Part shown: piece after piece, positions 7,508 through 16,152 of the stretch | How positions within the stretch are numbered: the first letter of the stretch is position 1 | How the letters are laid out: each line of letters starts with the position of its first letter | Assembly: GCA_019695095.1 (NCBI GenBank) | Contig: JAIBAQ010000040.1 | Span: 1 to 38,778 of the forward strand | DNA length: 38,778 nt | Source of the DNA: Candidatus Hydrogenedentota bacterium | GTDB lineage: Bacteria > Hydrogenedentota > Hydrogenedentia > Hydrogenedentales > SLHB01 | Direction: 5' to 3' | Notes under the pieces: model-generated | Databases searched by the model: none | Seen by the model: the letters and a program-made list of their open reading frames with translations, nothing else | Told to the model about the DNA's origin: nothing | Program-made: the position numbers and the translations under genes

Positions 7508-10500
7508 ATGCGAACTCAAACTGTTGCGGCGATTCTCGGGTTGTCCATGTTGCTGTCGGGTGTGGCGGCGGCGGAATCGATTTGGAGTATAGGTCATGTG
7601 GACGGCAGCTATGGGGAGTTTGCCATTGCCGGTGCGTATGCGGACTATTCGAAGGCATTTCCGCAGGATGTGACATTCACGGTTGGCGCGAGCACGGCGC
7701 GAAAGAACTGGCCCTACATCCAACCCGGACCCGATGACGCGTGGGCGGAATCCAAGACCCATCCCTATTCCGTGAAGTGGCGCATGCGCAAGGCGCCGAA
7801 GAGCGCGTGCCGCATTATGGTCTACCTCTGTGATACGCAGCCCTCCGCGCCGGTATTGGCCGTGACGGTAAACGGACACGAATGCCCGGCGGTTCAATTG
7901 CCGGGAGGCGCCGGCGACCCGTCATTGACCGACTCGCACGCAGGGCGGCGGCACGCACAGCCGTTCGTGTTTCCGGGGAACTGGCTGCGCCGTGGTGAAA
8001 ACACCGTCACGCTTACCACCACGGCCGGATCGTGGATGCTCTTTGACGCAGTGACGCTGGAGTCGGGGATACCGAATACGCCGCAAGTGAGCCGGATCAA
8101 CGCGTCAAGTACACCGATGTTCAAGAACGTGGATGGCGTGCTGAAGCAAGCGGTCCGAGTCGAAATCGAAAACGCGGGGCTCGAAGGCACGGGCACGCTG
8201 GTGTTGGCCGATTCGCCCGAAACGAGTCAGGCAATCGACATTAAACAAGGCGCGCAAGCGTTCCACCTGCTTGTACCGCCGTTCACGCAAACGGAAAGCC
8301 GCCGCGTGCAGCTAACCGTCGGCGACAAAGTGGAGGAGGCCGCTTTTAAGGCCTTTCCCGAGAAGCAGTACAAGCTATTCGTGGCGGCCTCGACGCACAC
8401 GGATATTGGCTACACGGACCTGCAAGAAAAGTGCATGGAACTGCACGTGAACAACGCCATGCTTTCCCTGGATGCCTCCAAATCCAACCCGGATTTCAAA
8501 TACAGCCTCGAGGTATTTGCGCAGGCGGATTGGATAAAGGAACTCAGGCCTGACGCGGTACCTGCGATTGAGCAGGCCATTCGAGACCGGAAATTGGGGC
8601 TGACGGCGCTCTATCTGAACATGTTGACTGGCATGTGTTCCGGTGAAGAAATGATGTGGTTGCTGCGTCCTGCCCAGAAATACGGGCGCAGCCTGGGCGT
8701 GCCCGTGGAAATGGCCTCGCTCAACGACGTGCCCACGTCGGTGGGTACCCTGCCGATGCTTTTCCGGGCAGCCGGCGTGAAATACTTTTCGGAAGCGATC
8801 AACGAGGATCGTGGACCCGTGTTCAAACACGCCGACCCCGAGATGATTCAGTCTCCGTTCTGGTGGGAATCCCCGGACGGTTCGCGTTTGCTCACGACGT
8901 TCACGCGAACGTACTTCCAGGTGTGCCAAATCCGAATGCAGGAGAGCCTCGATTCGATGGAGGCCACCCTCCCGAGATTCATGAAGTCGTTCACGCGCGA
9001 AGACTATCCGTGCGACGCCATTTTCATCAACGGAGGTTTCGTCGACAATAGAGTAATGTCTCCCAGCTATGCGGATGTGGCCGCGGAATGGAACCGCAAG
9101 TGGGACTTTCCGAAGGTGATTCTGTCAACGCCGGACGAATACTTCCGCTATGTGGAAGAGAATTTTGGCAACGCGCTGCCTGTGTACCGCGGCGACATGG
9201 GCGTGTTCTGGGAAGACGGAGCGGCGTCTTCGGCTGCCGAAACGGCTATGGTCCGCTGGGCCAAGGCTGACCTTTGCGCGGCAGAGAAATGGGGCGCGCT
9301 GGCCGCGGCAAAAGGTCACGGCGATGCGACGCTCGACACGTATGCGGACGCATGGAAGGAAATCCTCTACTACGACGAACACACGTGGGGTTCCGCGGTG
9401 AGTATCAGCGACCCGAACAATCCGCAGACCTCTGGGCAGTGGGCCCGTAAAGCAGCCTACGCGGACAGGTCGTTGAAGCAAGGTAAAGCGTGGGCGCAAA
9501 ACGGCAATACCGCGCTCTGCACATTGGCCGGCGCTCGACCGAACGAGAGCGGACGCACCTTGCTTGTCTCCAACCCATTGTCATGGGAGCGTGATGTGCC
9601 CGTCAGCGTTCCATGCGAATCCGCCGTCAACGCGGTTCGAGACAAGTCCACCGGAAGATTCGTTCCTGCTCAGAAGACCGCCGACGGAGGATTGTGCTTT
9701 GTCGCGCCCCGAGTCCCTGCGATGGGTTACCGCATCTTTGAACTGACAACGAAGAAGAAGGCCGTAGAGGGTTTGCTTCTCAAAGACGGCGACGACTACA
9801 CGTGGAAGACATCGAAGTACCGCATTCACATTGACCCGAAAACAGGCGGCCTTGATCGCATCACCGACACCGCGACCGGTAGAGAGTGGGTGGACGCGAA
9901 ATCAGGTTATGGCCTGAACCAATACCTGTACGTAACCGGCGGAAACGGCACTGCGATGATTCATCCCCCGGCCAAGCGCTGCACGGATCTTGCGGTAAAT
10001 ACACACGATTCCGCGACAGTCAGCCTGGTGGAGAACGGACCCGCGAGAGCGGTCCTTCACATCCAGCGCGCGGGTGGGGCAGTTTCGCCGGTGGACACGG
10101 ATCTCGTGCTTCACGCCGACGGTACGCTGGACGTCGTGAACGTTGTTCACAAACAGGAAACACTTGAGAAAGAAGCGGGGTATTTCGTTTTCCCATTCGG
10201 GTTGAATACGCCGGATGAAGCGAAAGCCTTCATTGAACTGCCGTATGGAATCATTGAGGCTGACACGGACCAGATGCCGGGCGCTTGCCGTGAGTGGTAT
10301 TGCGTCAACACGTTTGCGGCGGTAGGCAACAACACGGGTTCGGCTTACGTGGCAGCGCCCGATGCGCCGCTATTCTGCGTGGGCGACATCAATCGGGGAT
10401 TATGGCCAAACCGCCTGAACGGCAATCGGCATATTCTCTACGCGTACGTGTTCAACAATTATTGGCACACGAACTACAAAGCGTCTCAAGGCGGCGACAT

Positions 10501-10891
10501 CCGCTTCGCGTTTTCCGTGCGCCTGTCCGATGCGCCGTTCGATCCTGTCGCCGCCACGCAATTTGGATGGGCGCGCACGCTTGACTTGACGCCGGGCCGT
10601 ACGGGTGCCGCCTGTGTGGACGGCCACGCGACGGCGAAGCAGTCGTTCGTCGCGTTGGACAAGGGCCCCGTCATACTTAGTGAATTGTTGCCGACCGAAG
10701 GCGGTGTGCTGGCTCGCTTGTACAACCCCTCGGGTCAAAGCGCAGAAACGACGATCCATCTGGAGGGCGTGAAGCCCAAGGCAATGCTGTTGACCGACCT
10801 TTTCGGTGAAAACGGCACACCGCTGGCAAAAGGACAGAAGATCGCCGTGCGTGGACGCGGCATAGCAACGGTTCTCCTCAAGCTGGAGTGA
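7508..10891 (+). CDS. GH38-like alpha-mannosidase-type protein with N-terminal PL4-type domain
   Basis: The 1127-residue product has a Sec signal peptide (residues 1-22). Residues about 24-187 resemble the carbohydrate-binding beta-sandwich of rhamnogalacturonan lyases (family PL4), with YSVKWRM and a WSIGHVDG start. A linker domain leads to a GH38-type catalytic barrel at about 288-600. The barrel opens with HTDIGYT (297-303), a variant of the HxHxDxGW-type metal motif, and has a candidate nucleophile D407 in SLNDVPT. Residues about 700-1127 are beta-rich like the GH38 C-terminal half. GH38 enzymes are zinc-dependent alpha-mannosidases; the altered motif means the specificity is open. ATG 7508 is preceded by GAGAGA and begins the signal peptide. 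The gene is divergent from the propeller operon and converges on the prepilin-type gene. Confidence 0.8.
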   Translation: MRTQTVAAILGLSMLLSGVAAAESIWSIGHVDGSYGEFAIAGAYADYSKAFPQDVTFTVGASTARKNWPYIQPGPDDAWAESKTHPYSVKWRMRKAPKSACRIMVYLCDTQPSAPVLAVTVNGHECPAVQLPGGAGDPSLTDSHAGRRHAQPFVFPGNWLRRGENTVTLTTTAGSWMLFDAVTLESGIPNTPQVSRINASSTPMFKNVDGVLKQAVRVEIENAGLEGTGTLVLADSPETSQAIDIKQGAQAFHLLVPPFTQTESRRVQLTVGDKVEEAAFKAFPEKQYKLFVAASTHTDIGYTDLQEKCMELHVNNAMLSLDASKSNPDFKYSLEVFAQADWIKELRPDAVPAIEQAIRDRKLGLTALYLNMLTGMCSGEEMMWLLRPAQKYGRSLGVPVEMASLNDVPTSVGTLPMLFRAAGVKYFSEAINEDRGPVFKHADPEMIQSPFWWESPDGSRLLTTFTRTYFQVCQIRMQESLDSMEATLPRFMKSFTREDYPCDAIFINGGFVDNRVMSPSYADVAAEWNRKWDFPKVILSTPDEYFRYVEENFGNALPVYRGDMGVFWEDGAASSAAETAMVRWAKADLCAAEKWGALAAAKGHGDATLDTYADAWKEILYYDEHTWGSAVSISDPNNPQTSGQWARKAAYADRSLKQGKAWAQNGNTALCTLAGARPNESGRTLLVSNPLSWERDVPVSVPCESAVNAVRDKSTGRFVPAQKTADGGLCFVAPRVPAMGYRIFELTTKKKAVEGLLLKDGDDYTWKTSKYRIHIDPKTGGLDRITDTATGREWVDAKSGYGLNQYLYVTGGNGTAMIHPPAKRCTDLAVNTHDSATVSLVENGPARAVLHIQRAGGAVSPVDTDLVLHADGTLDVVNVVHKQETLEKEAGYFVFPFGLNTPDEAKAFIELPYGIIEADTDQMPGACREWYCVNTFAAVGNNTGSAYVAAPDAPLFCVGDINRGLWPNRLNGNRHILYAYVFNNYWHTNYKASQGGDIRFAFSVRLSDAPFDPVAATQFGWARTLDLTPGRTGAACVDGHATAKQSFVALDKGPVILSELLPTEGGVLARLYNPSGQSAETTIHLEGVKPKAMLLTDLFGENGTPLAKGQKIAVRGRGIATVLLKLE

Positions 10892-10925
10892 CCTTCTTCA
10901 CTGACACGGGGGCTCTCGGGATTTG

Positions 10926-12074
10926 CTATCCCGCAGTGCCCTCCAGGATATACGAAGCCCAGATCTGCACCTTTTGAGGATACCGGTCATCGTATCCAAT
11001 GACGGGGAACTTGCCGCCGTATTGCGTGTATTTCAAGAATTCGGCGTGCCCATCCGCATACAACACGTTTGCGCCGCCGGGCACATGATTGAATGCCGGA
11101 ATCGCTGCCAACCCGGTATCCGAGCCATTCACTTTCTTGACCGTCCCCCACGCATCACACATCGTGGGGATATCCGCGGCCGCTTTGGCGCTTGCTGCCG
11201 GATTGTTGACGTCTGTAATTAGGAATCGCTCGATTCCTTCGCGAAGGTGATAGACCAAATCAGGTCCGAGGATCATATCGCCGGATTCGTCGAACCCCAC
11301 GGCGCGTTCCAGAATTTTGGATGAAGTCACCCATGTCAGTAGCGCATCTTTACCCGCGAACGCGATTGCTCCGTCCTTGTTGATTCCGTTCGCGGCGTAC
11401 TCTTCGCGCATTCCCTCCGGAATCTCATAGACTCCGACCCAAAACCCGCCGTCTCCTGACTGCGCCTGATTTGGCTGCCCTTCTGCATACGGGCATTCCG
11501 GGCCGACGTCCAGCTTTAGCTCGTCAATACTTCCTCCCTGATAGAAGTCTCTGACGCCCGTATTTGCGTATTCGTTGGATTTCCAGACCAGCCGCGCAGT
11601 TGCTCCGTGCGTCATGGCATATCCGAAGTAACAGTACGACCGGGAATAGCTGAGATGAGTCAGCATGCAGTTGGCGTTGGCCTTCCCTTGAGCAATAAGG
11701 GCATTGATTCGGTCGACGCCCTGCTCCAATTCCAGGATGCCGCTATCGTATGTATTGCCTTCGACATGCGAATCCGACGGACACAGAATGAGCTTCGGAT
11801 CGGTCATGTATTCCGGGTAGACACTGCGCATATCCACCCCAAGGAGATTGTGGTCGAATCCTGGTAGTAACCGCTGAAGATCCGGGTACATCTCCCTGTT
11901 TTCGGCGGAGTACATATTGAAAACGATGCCCCACTGCTTCAAGTTGTTCGCGCAGGATGCGCGCCGCGCCGCCTCCCGGGCTCGCGCCAATGCGGGCAAC
12001 AACACTGCGGCCAGAATCCCGATAATCGCGATGACTACCAACAACTCGATCAGGGTGAATCCCCGGTACTTCAT
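10926..12074 (-). CDS. Prepilin-type N-terminal domain protein (DUF1559-like)
   Basis: A 382-residue protein with a type IV prepilin/pseudopilin start: [17 protein letters not shown], cleaved after the glycine, with methylatable F and E at mature position 5, then the usual hydrophobic helix. The C-terminal part has the H-x(10)-DG segment, [14 protein letters not shown], close to the H-X9-DG motif that marks large families of such proteins in Planctomycetota and relatives. These proteins are thought to be exported or assembled by type II or type IV pilus machinery; roles are mostly unknown. ATG 12074 has AAGGGA 9 nt upstream. It follows the GH20/GH67-like gene by 128 bp on the same strand and is probably cotranscribed, so it may present or bind glycan at the surface. 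Confidence 0.9.
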   Translation of the reverse strand: MKYRGFTLIELLVVIAIIGILAAVLLPALARAREAARRASCANNLKQWGIVFNMYSAENREMYPDLQRLLPGFDHNLLGVDMRSVYPEYMTDPKLILCPSDSHVEGNTYDSGILELEQGVDRINALIAQGKANANCMLTHLSYSRSYCYFGYAMTHGATARLVWKSNEYANTGVRDFYQGGSIDELKLDVGPECPYAEGQPNQAQSGDGGFWVGVYEIPEGMREEYAANGINKDGAIAFAGKDALLTWVTSSKILERAVGFDESGDMILGPDLVYHLREGIERFLITDVNNPAASAKAAADIPTMCDAWGTVKKVNGSDTGLAAIPAFNHVPGGANVLYADGHAEFLKYTQYGGKFPVIGYDDRYPQKVQIWASYILEGTAG

Positions 12075-12095
12075 GGGTCATCCCTTCCATTCAGT

Positions 12096-12134
12096 GCGGC
12101 GCATGAACGCCGCGTCCCCCAACTTCACTTGGGG
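12096..12134 (-). promoter_or_regulatory. Two adjacent hairpins in the leader of the prepilin-type gene
   Basis: GCGGCG/CGCCGC (12096-12101 with 12108-12113) and CCCCAA/TTGGGG (12117-12122 with 12129-12134) form two perfect 6-bp stems 3 bp apart. They lie in the 128-bp gap after the GH20/GH67-like gene and end just upstream of the AAGGGA ribosome binding site. No T-run follows, so full termination is unlikely. Processing or stabilisation of the prepilin mRNA, or attenuation, is possible. Confidence 0.45.
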
Positions 12135-12202
12135 TAGAAATGGAAATTCACCCGCAGATCGATCACGGTCACATCACAACTAGCTCGGCGAAGCGGCATC
12201 AC

Positions 12203-14536
12203 TCACTTCTTGATGAGCCAAGCCTCCGAAATGCGCGACATTTGACGCCAATTGATGCCGGGTTCGAAGGGTATGTCGAATGTTATGGTTAGATTTCCCT
12301 CACGGTAGGCACGGCGGGGGACGGGGAATTCCTTAATGTCGCCCACCTCACGGCCGTCCTGTGTGGGAATGAGGCGGACACCGTTCGCGCGCGGAAGGCA
12401 AGAGCTCACGCCTGTCGTCCGAAACACATAATCCGCGTTGGGGTCCAGTCCCATGTAACGCAGTCCGTCGGGCCAGTCCATCTTGCTCATCCACGACTGC
12501 CGCACGCGCCGCTTGCCGCTATCCCACCACATGAAATCGGGGATGGCTGCGCGGTCCGGGTCAAGAAGTGTGTTGGCGGCTTCCGAACGGATAACGTGAT
12601 CGCACTGGGCTACATTGCCGATGTCGTCGTAGAAGCTCCCTGTGCCGGGGTGTTCCCACATGGCAAGTTCACGCAATCGCGCGACTTTGGAAGTCTCATC
12701 AGGCAACGCGCGTACTTTTGCCAACTCGTCTTCAAGCCACCAGCGGTTGTTGAGTGGATAATCCACGTAGTCGAGCACAGCTCCGCGCTCCGCGCCGCTG
12801 GCCTTATACTTCTCCACGCTGGTCTGTAATCCAATCGACTGCCACAATGCTTCGCACAAGTCTACGATTCGTTGCCGCAGCTCGGGCCGGACTGGAGCCG
12901 TATCTACACGGGCTAGCGCGGCCAGCGCCGCGTCAATGGCCTTTTCCGATCCTGCCGTCGAGGCTTCGAGCATTCGGGCATTTGCTTCTTCTTCCAAGCC
13001 CGATTCGTTGATTAGGCGATGCCGCACGTATGTGTCGTAATAGGCGCGAAGCAGGCAGAGTTGCCAACGCCAATTCCCGGAAAGTTGTGGCGACTTCTCT
13101 TCGATTCCCTTCCAAAGGGCAAGAGTAGCATCTACACCGCCGTTATTCGCGAGCGAACCCTCCCAGTTCTTTTCCAAGGCGAAGATGCCGTCTGCAGCGG
13201 TCTCGGCAACATCGGGGCCGAAGAACAATCGAGCGTAGTCGGTCAATATCTCGCGGAGATCGGCCTGCGTGTTCCATCCCAGAGAACTCCACACGACTTT
13301 ATTCACATCGTCGTGAATGCCGTCTGAATACGTCAGAAATCCATTCGTATACGGCGCGAGATTGTTGTGCACAGTGCGATAAAACACGGGTCGCGGATTG
13401 ACCGGCTCTCGGCCCAGAGTGAACGCAAACGCGGGGTCTATCCAGGGCACGGCGTACTGGGCCCGGATGACGTGCGTTATATCCGGATAGTGACGAATCC
13501 CGTACCGTTTATCGAGACGCAAGCGCGTCTCGGAGATGGACGGGCTGGAAGGCCCGGCCACTACGCCACCCAGCCATGTCGGTTTGTGTTCTTCCATCCA
13601 CGCGTAGAACACATCGACCTGCGCATCCGTGAAGCCTTGAAGCGATACCCAGACTTTTGCCTTGGGGTGGTACTTAATCAAGCGTTTGGAGACATCTTCG
13701 AGAAACGGCATAACAAGTTCGGGCGGATTGTCTCCTGGATCGCCGCCGGGAAAGAACACGGCGTCGAGTCTCTTGAATCCCTTATACGCTTCTTCGTGCT
13801 CGTCGAGCGCCTTGGCGCGCAAAGCCGTGTCGTTCAAGTCGAAGCTGGCAGGCGTCCAGATCCAGTAGTCCAGTCCGTACTTGTCGCACGATGCGCTAAC
13901 CGCACGGTCCATGACCTGTCGTGGCGTAGACCCTACCGTCGGCCGCTCGTCTTGTATCGGAATAGTCTCGATGGCATTCGTGCCGAACAGGGCGAGCTCG
14001 CGAATATACTGGTCGTACTGTTCTGGCGTCCACGCGTCGTAGGAATTCGCCGTGGCTCGGTAACCCAGTTGGTGTCCGCGAATCGCATACTCAGGCGATG
14101 CCGACACGTTTATGGGATGTGGCAGATACGCCGTGCCTGGCCGCCACTCCAACTTTCGAAGGAGATACCCGACGCCAAACAGCGCGCCACGCTTGCTCGC
14201 GCCTACGATGCGGACACGGGTGGAGTCCGGTTCCTGAGAAGTCTCAATTCGGTAGGCATCGGATAATTTCGAGACATTGGATTCTACGAGCACCTCAATC
14301 ACGGTTCCATGCGAGGGACGCTTGCCCACGATTTGCCACTTCAATCCGCAACGCTTCTCGACTTCTTCCGAAAGAACCGTGGCCGCCACACGGGCCGCGT
14401 TGCGATTTCCATCGACACACACGGTAGCGGAGCTCAAGTCCAGGTTTTGCGCCGGAGCGGCAACGCACAAAAATGCCGTGGCAATCACTAAGCATATGAG
14501 ACTCGTTAGCTTTGTATTCTGTTGGTACATAGACAC
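12203..14536 (-). CDS. Exported GH20/GH67-like glycosidase-type protein
   Basis: A 777-residue protein with a Sec signal peptide ending near residue 30 (VAAPAQ). Residues about 31-145 look like the small alpha/beta domain found before the catalytic barrel in alpha-glucuronidases (GH67, GH115) and beta-hexosaminidases (GH20): cleavage-product-like VEKRCG, then GALFGVGYLLRKL. A TIM barrel follows (about 150-480), with DYWIWTP, FFPGGDPGD and GGVVAGPSSP segments, and then a helical region. I cannot place it in one family or name catalytic residues with confidence. The GTG start at 14536 is preferred because AGGA lies exactly 7 nt upstream; ATG 14530 would be 13 nt away. It has its own promoter at 14585-14613 and leads the prepilin-type gene. 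Confidence 0.75.
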   Translation of the reverse strand: MSMYQQNTKLTSLICLVIATAFLCVAAPAQNLDLSSATVCVDGNRNAARVAATVLSEEVEKRCGLKWQIVGKRPSHGTVIEVLVESNVSKLSDAYRIETSQEPDSTRVRIVGASKRGALFGVGYLLRKLEWRPGTAYLPHPINVSASPEYAIRGHQLGYRATANSYDAWTPEQYDQYIRELALFGTNAIETIPIQDERPTVGSTPRQVMDRAVSASCDKYGLDYWIWTPASFDLNDTALRAKALDEHEEAYKGFKRLDAVFFPGGDPGDNPPELVMPFLEDVSKRLIKYHPKAKVWVSLQGFTDAQVDVFYAWMEEHKPTWLGGVVAGPSSPSISETRLRLDKRYGIRHYPDITHVIRAQYAVPWIDPAFAFTLGREPVNPRPVFYRTVHNNLAPYTNGFLTYSDGIHDDVNKVVWSSLGWNTQADLREILTDYARLFFGPDVAETAADGIFALEKNWEGSLANNGGVDATLALWKGIEEKSPQLSGNWRWQLCLLRAYYDTYVRHRLINESGLEEEANARMLEASTAGSEKAIDAALAALARVDTAPVRPELRQRIVDLCEALWQSIGLQTSVEKYKASGAERGAVLDYVDYPLNNRWWLEDELAKVRALPDETSKVARLRELAMWEHPGTGSFYDDIGNVAQCDHVIRSEAANTLLDPDRAAIPDFMWWDSGKRRVRQSWMSKMDWPDGLRYMGLDPNADYVFRTTGVSSCLPRANGVRLIPTQDGREVGDIKEFPVPRRAYREGNLTITFDIPFEPGINWRQMSRISEAWLIKK

Positions 14537-14584
14537 CCCGCAGTCCTTTCTATGATGTAGCTAGTCCCGTGCGTTCCTGTTTCT

Positions 14585-14613
14585 ATTTTAGATGCGGTGT
14601 CGACCTGTGACAA
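14585..14613 (-). promoter_or_regulatory. Sigma70-type promoter of the GH20/GH67-like gene
   Basis: On the minus strand TTGTCA (14613-14608) and TAAAAT (14590-14585) are separated by exactly 17 bp, each matching consensus at 5 of 6 positions. Transcription would start near 14578, giving a leader of about 42 nt before GTG 14536. No equally good promoter was found on the plus strand of this 221-bp divergent gap. Confidence 0.65.
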
Positions 14614-14757
14614 CGCCGTTGTTGCCAGAATTCGGTTCCTTCCTGGAGCAGGGATTCGATATCATACACGGCGAGGGGGCAAAGAACCGCGCGAGCACGG
14701 GGCGGAAACAGAGACTCCGACTTCTTCTAGTTGGTTTGGGCAATTGGGAAGAGGGCC

Positions 14758-16152
14758 ATGCTCGCATTTCCAAGAGATTTCCTGTGGGGCGCCGCCACAT
14801 CGGCACAGCAAATCGAGGGGGCTGCGCAGGAGGACGGCAGAGGTAAGTCCATTTGGGACGCCTTTGAGCAAACGCCTGGCCGCATCTGGCTCGGGCACAC
14901 GTCTAAGACCGCGTGCGACCATTATCACCGGTATCGCGAAGACATTGACACCATGCGCCGCATGGGACTGCGCGCATATCGCTTCAGTCTGTCGTGGCCG
15001 CGAATTTTCCCGGCAGGCATTGGAAGCGCAAACCAGGCGGGACTGGACTTCTATGATCGACTCGTAGATGCCTTGTGTGAGGCAGGTATTGTGCCTCACG
15101 TCACCCTTTTTCATTGGGACCTTCCGTACGCGCTTCATTGCCGGGGCGGTTGGCTCAACCGGGAAAGTGCCGACTGGTTCGCTTCTTACGCGGAAGCGGC
15201 AGTCGCGCGTCTTTCCGACCGCGTCTCCCACTGGGTAACGTTCAACGAGCCCCAGATTTTCGTCGGAATGGGGTATGAGCGAGGCGAGCATGCGCCTGGT
15301 TTGAAGTTGCCGTTTCCCGAGCTTCTCCGAGTGGGCCATCACGTGCTTTTGGCCCACGGAAAGGCTACGCAGACACTGCGCGCGCGCAGTGCGTCGAAGT
15401 GTTCCGTCGGCCTTGCGCCGCATGCAGTCGTGTGTATTCCTGCCACAGACTCTCCCGAGGACCAGCGTGCGGCGCAAGACAAGATGTTCCGCTTCGAAAA
15501 GAAAACGTGCTGGTCCAACACGTGGTGGCTTGATCCGATCTTCTTCGGCTCCTACCCCGACGACATGCTCTCGCTGTGCGAACGGGACATGCCCGATGGA
15601 TTCGCGCATGACCTTCCAACTATCCATGCGCGCCCCGACTTTTTCGGTGCTAATCTCTATGCGGGAAGTTATGTCCGCGCGGGTGATTCGGTCATGCCCG
15701 AGGATGCGCCGTGGCCGGTGAACATTCCTCTCAACGCCTTCAAGATGGTAGTGACGCCCGAGGCCATGTATTGGGGCGTAAAGTGGTTCTATGAACGCTA
15801 TCGTGCCCCAATCGTGATCACGGAAAACGGCGCGTCCTGCACGGACTGGGTGTCGCTGGATGGTGGCGTTCACGATCCCCAGCGCATCGACTACACGGCC
15901 CGCTACCTGCGCGAACTGGCCCGGGCCATGACCGAGGGAGCCGAAGTGCGCGGGTATTTTCATTGGAGCCTTCTCGACAATTTTGAGTGGTCAGAGGGTT
16001 ACAAAGAACGGCTGGGACTTGTGTACGTCAATTTCGAAACTCAAGAACGTATCTGGAAAGATTCAGCGTACTGGTATCGGCACGTCATAGAGACTAACGG
16101 TGAGTCGATCTTCCAATTGCCAAATAGCATCAAGGGGAGAGAGGATGTATGA
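14758..16152 (+). CDS. GH1 beta-glucosidase-type glycosidase
   Basis: A 464-residue family GH1 retaining beta-glycosidase of normal length. It has the N-terminal FPxxFLWGAATSAQQIEG signature, the acid/base E164 in TFNEP (161-165) and the nucleophile E356 in ITENG (354-358); FEWSEGY near the end shapes the sugar site. There is no signal peptide, so it should hydrolyse imported disaccharides or oligosaccharides in the cytoplasm. ATG 14758 is preceded by GGGAAGAGGG; an upstream TTG at 14731 would only add residues outside the family. Its stop codon overlaps the start of the GH42-like gene as ATGA. The exact sugar (glucoside, galactoside, fucoside or other) is not predictable from the motifs. Confidence 0.96.
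   Translation: MLAFPRDFLWGAATSAQQIEGAAQEDGRGKSIWDAFEQTPGRIWLGHTSKTACDHYHRYREDIDTMRRMGLRAYRFSLSWPRIFPAGIGSANQAGLDFYDRLVDALCEAGIVPHVTLFHWDLPYALHCRGGWLNRESADWFASYAEAAVARLSDRVSHWVTFNEPQIFVGMGYERGEHAPGLKLPFPELLRVGHHVLLAHGKATQTLRARSASKCSVGLAPHAVVCIPATDSPEDQRAAQDKMFRFEKKTCWSNTWWLDPIFFGSYPDDMLSLCERDMPDGFAHDLPTIHARPDFFGANLYAGSYVRAGDSVMPEDAPWPVNIPLNAFKMVVTPEAMYWGVKWFYERYRAPIVITENGASCTDWVSLDGGVHDPQRIDYTARYLRELARAMTEGAEVRGYFHWSLLDNFEWSEGYKERLGLVYVNFETQERIWKDSAYWYRHVIETNGESIFQLPNSIKGREDV

Noticed and set aside
10917-10933. Hairpin CGGGAT/ATCCCG between the convergent GH38-like and prepilin-type genes
   Set aside because: The stem is only 6 bp, includes the prepilin stop codon and has no T-run on either strand, so a terminator is not supported.
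14662-15963. A 433-codon minus-strand open frame
   Set aside because: It overlaps the GH1 gene on the opposite strand; GH1 has both catalytic motifs, and the antisense product has none.
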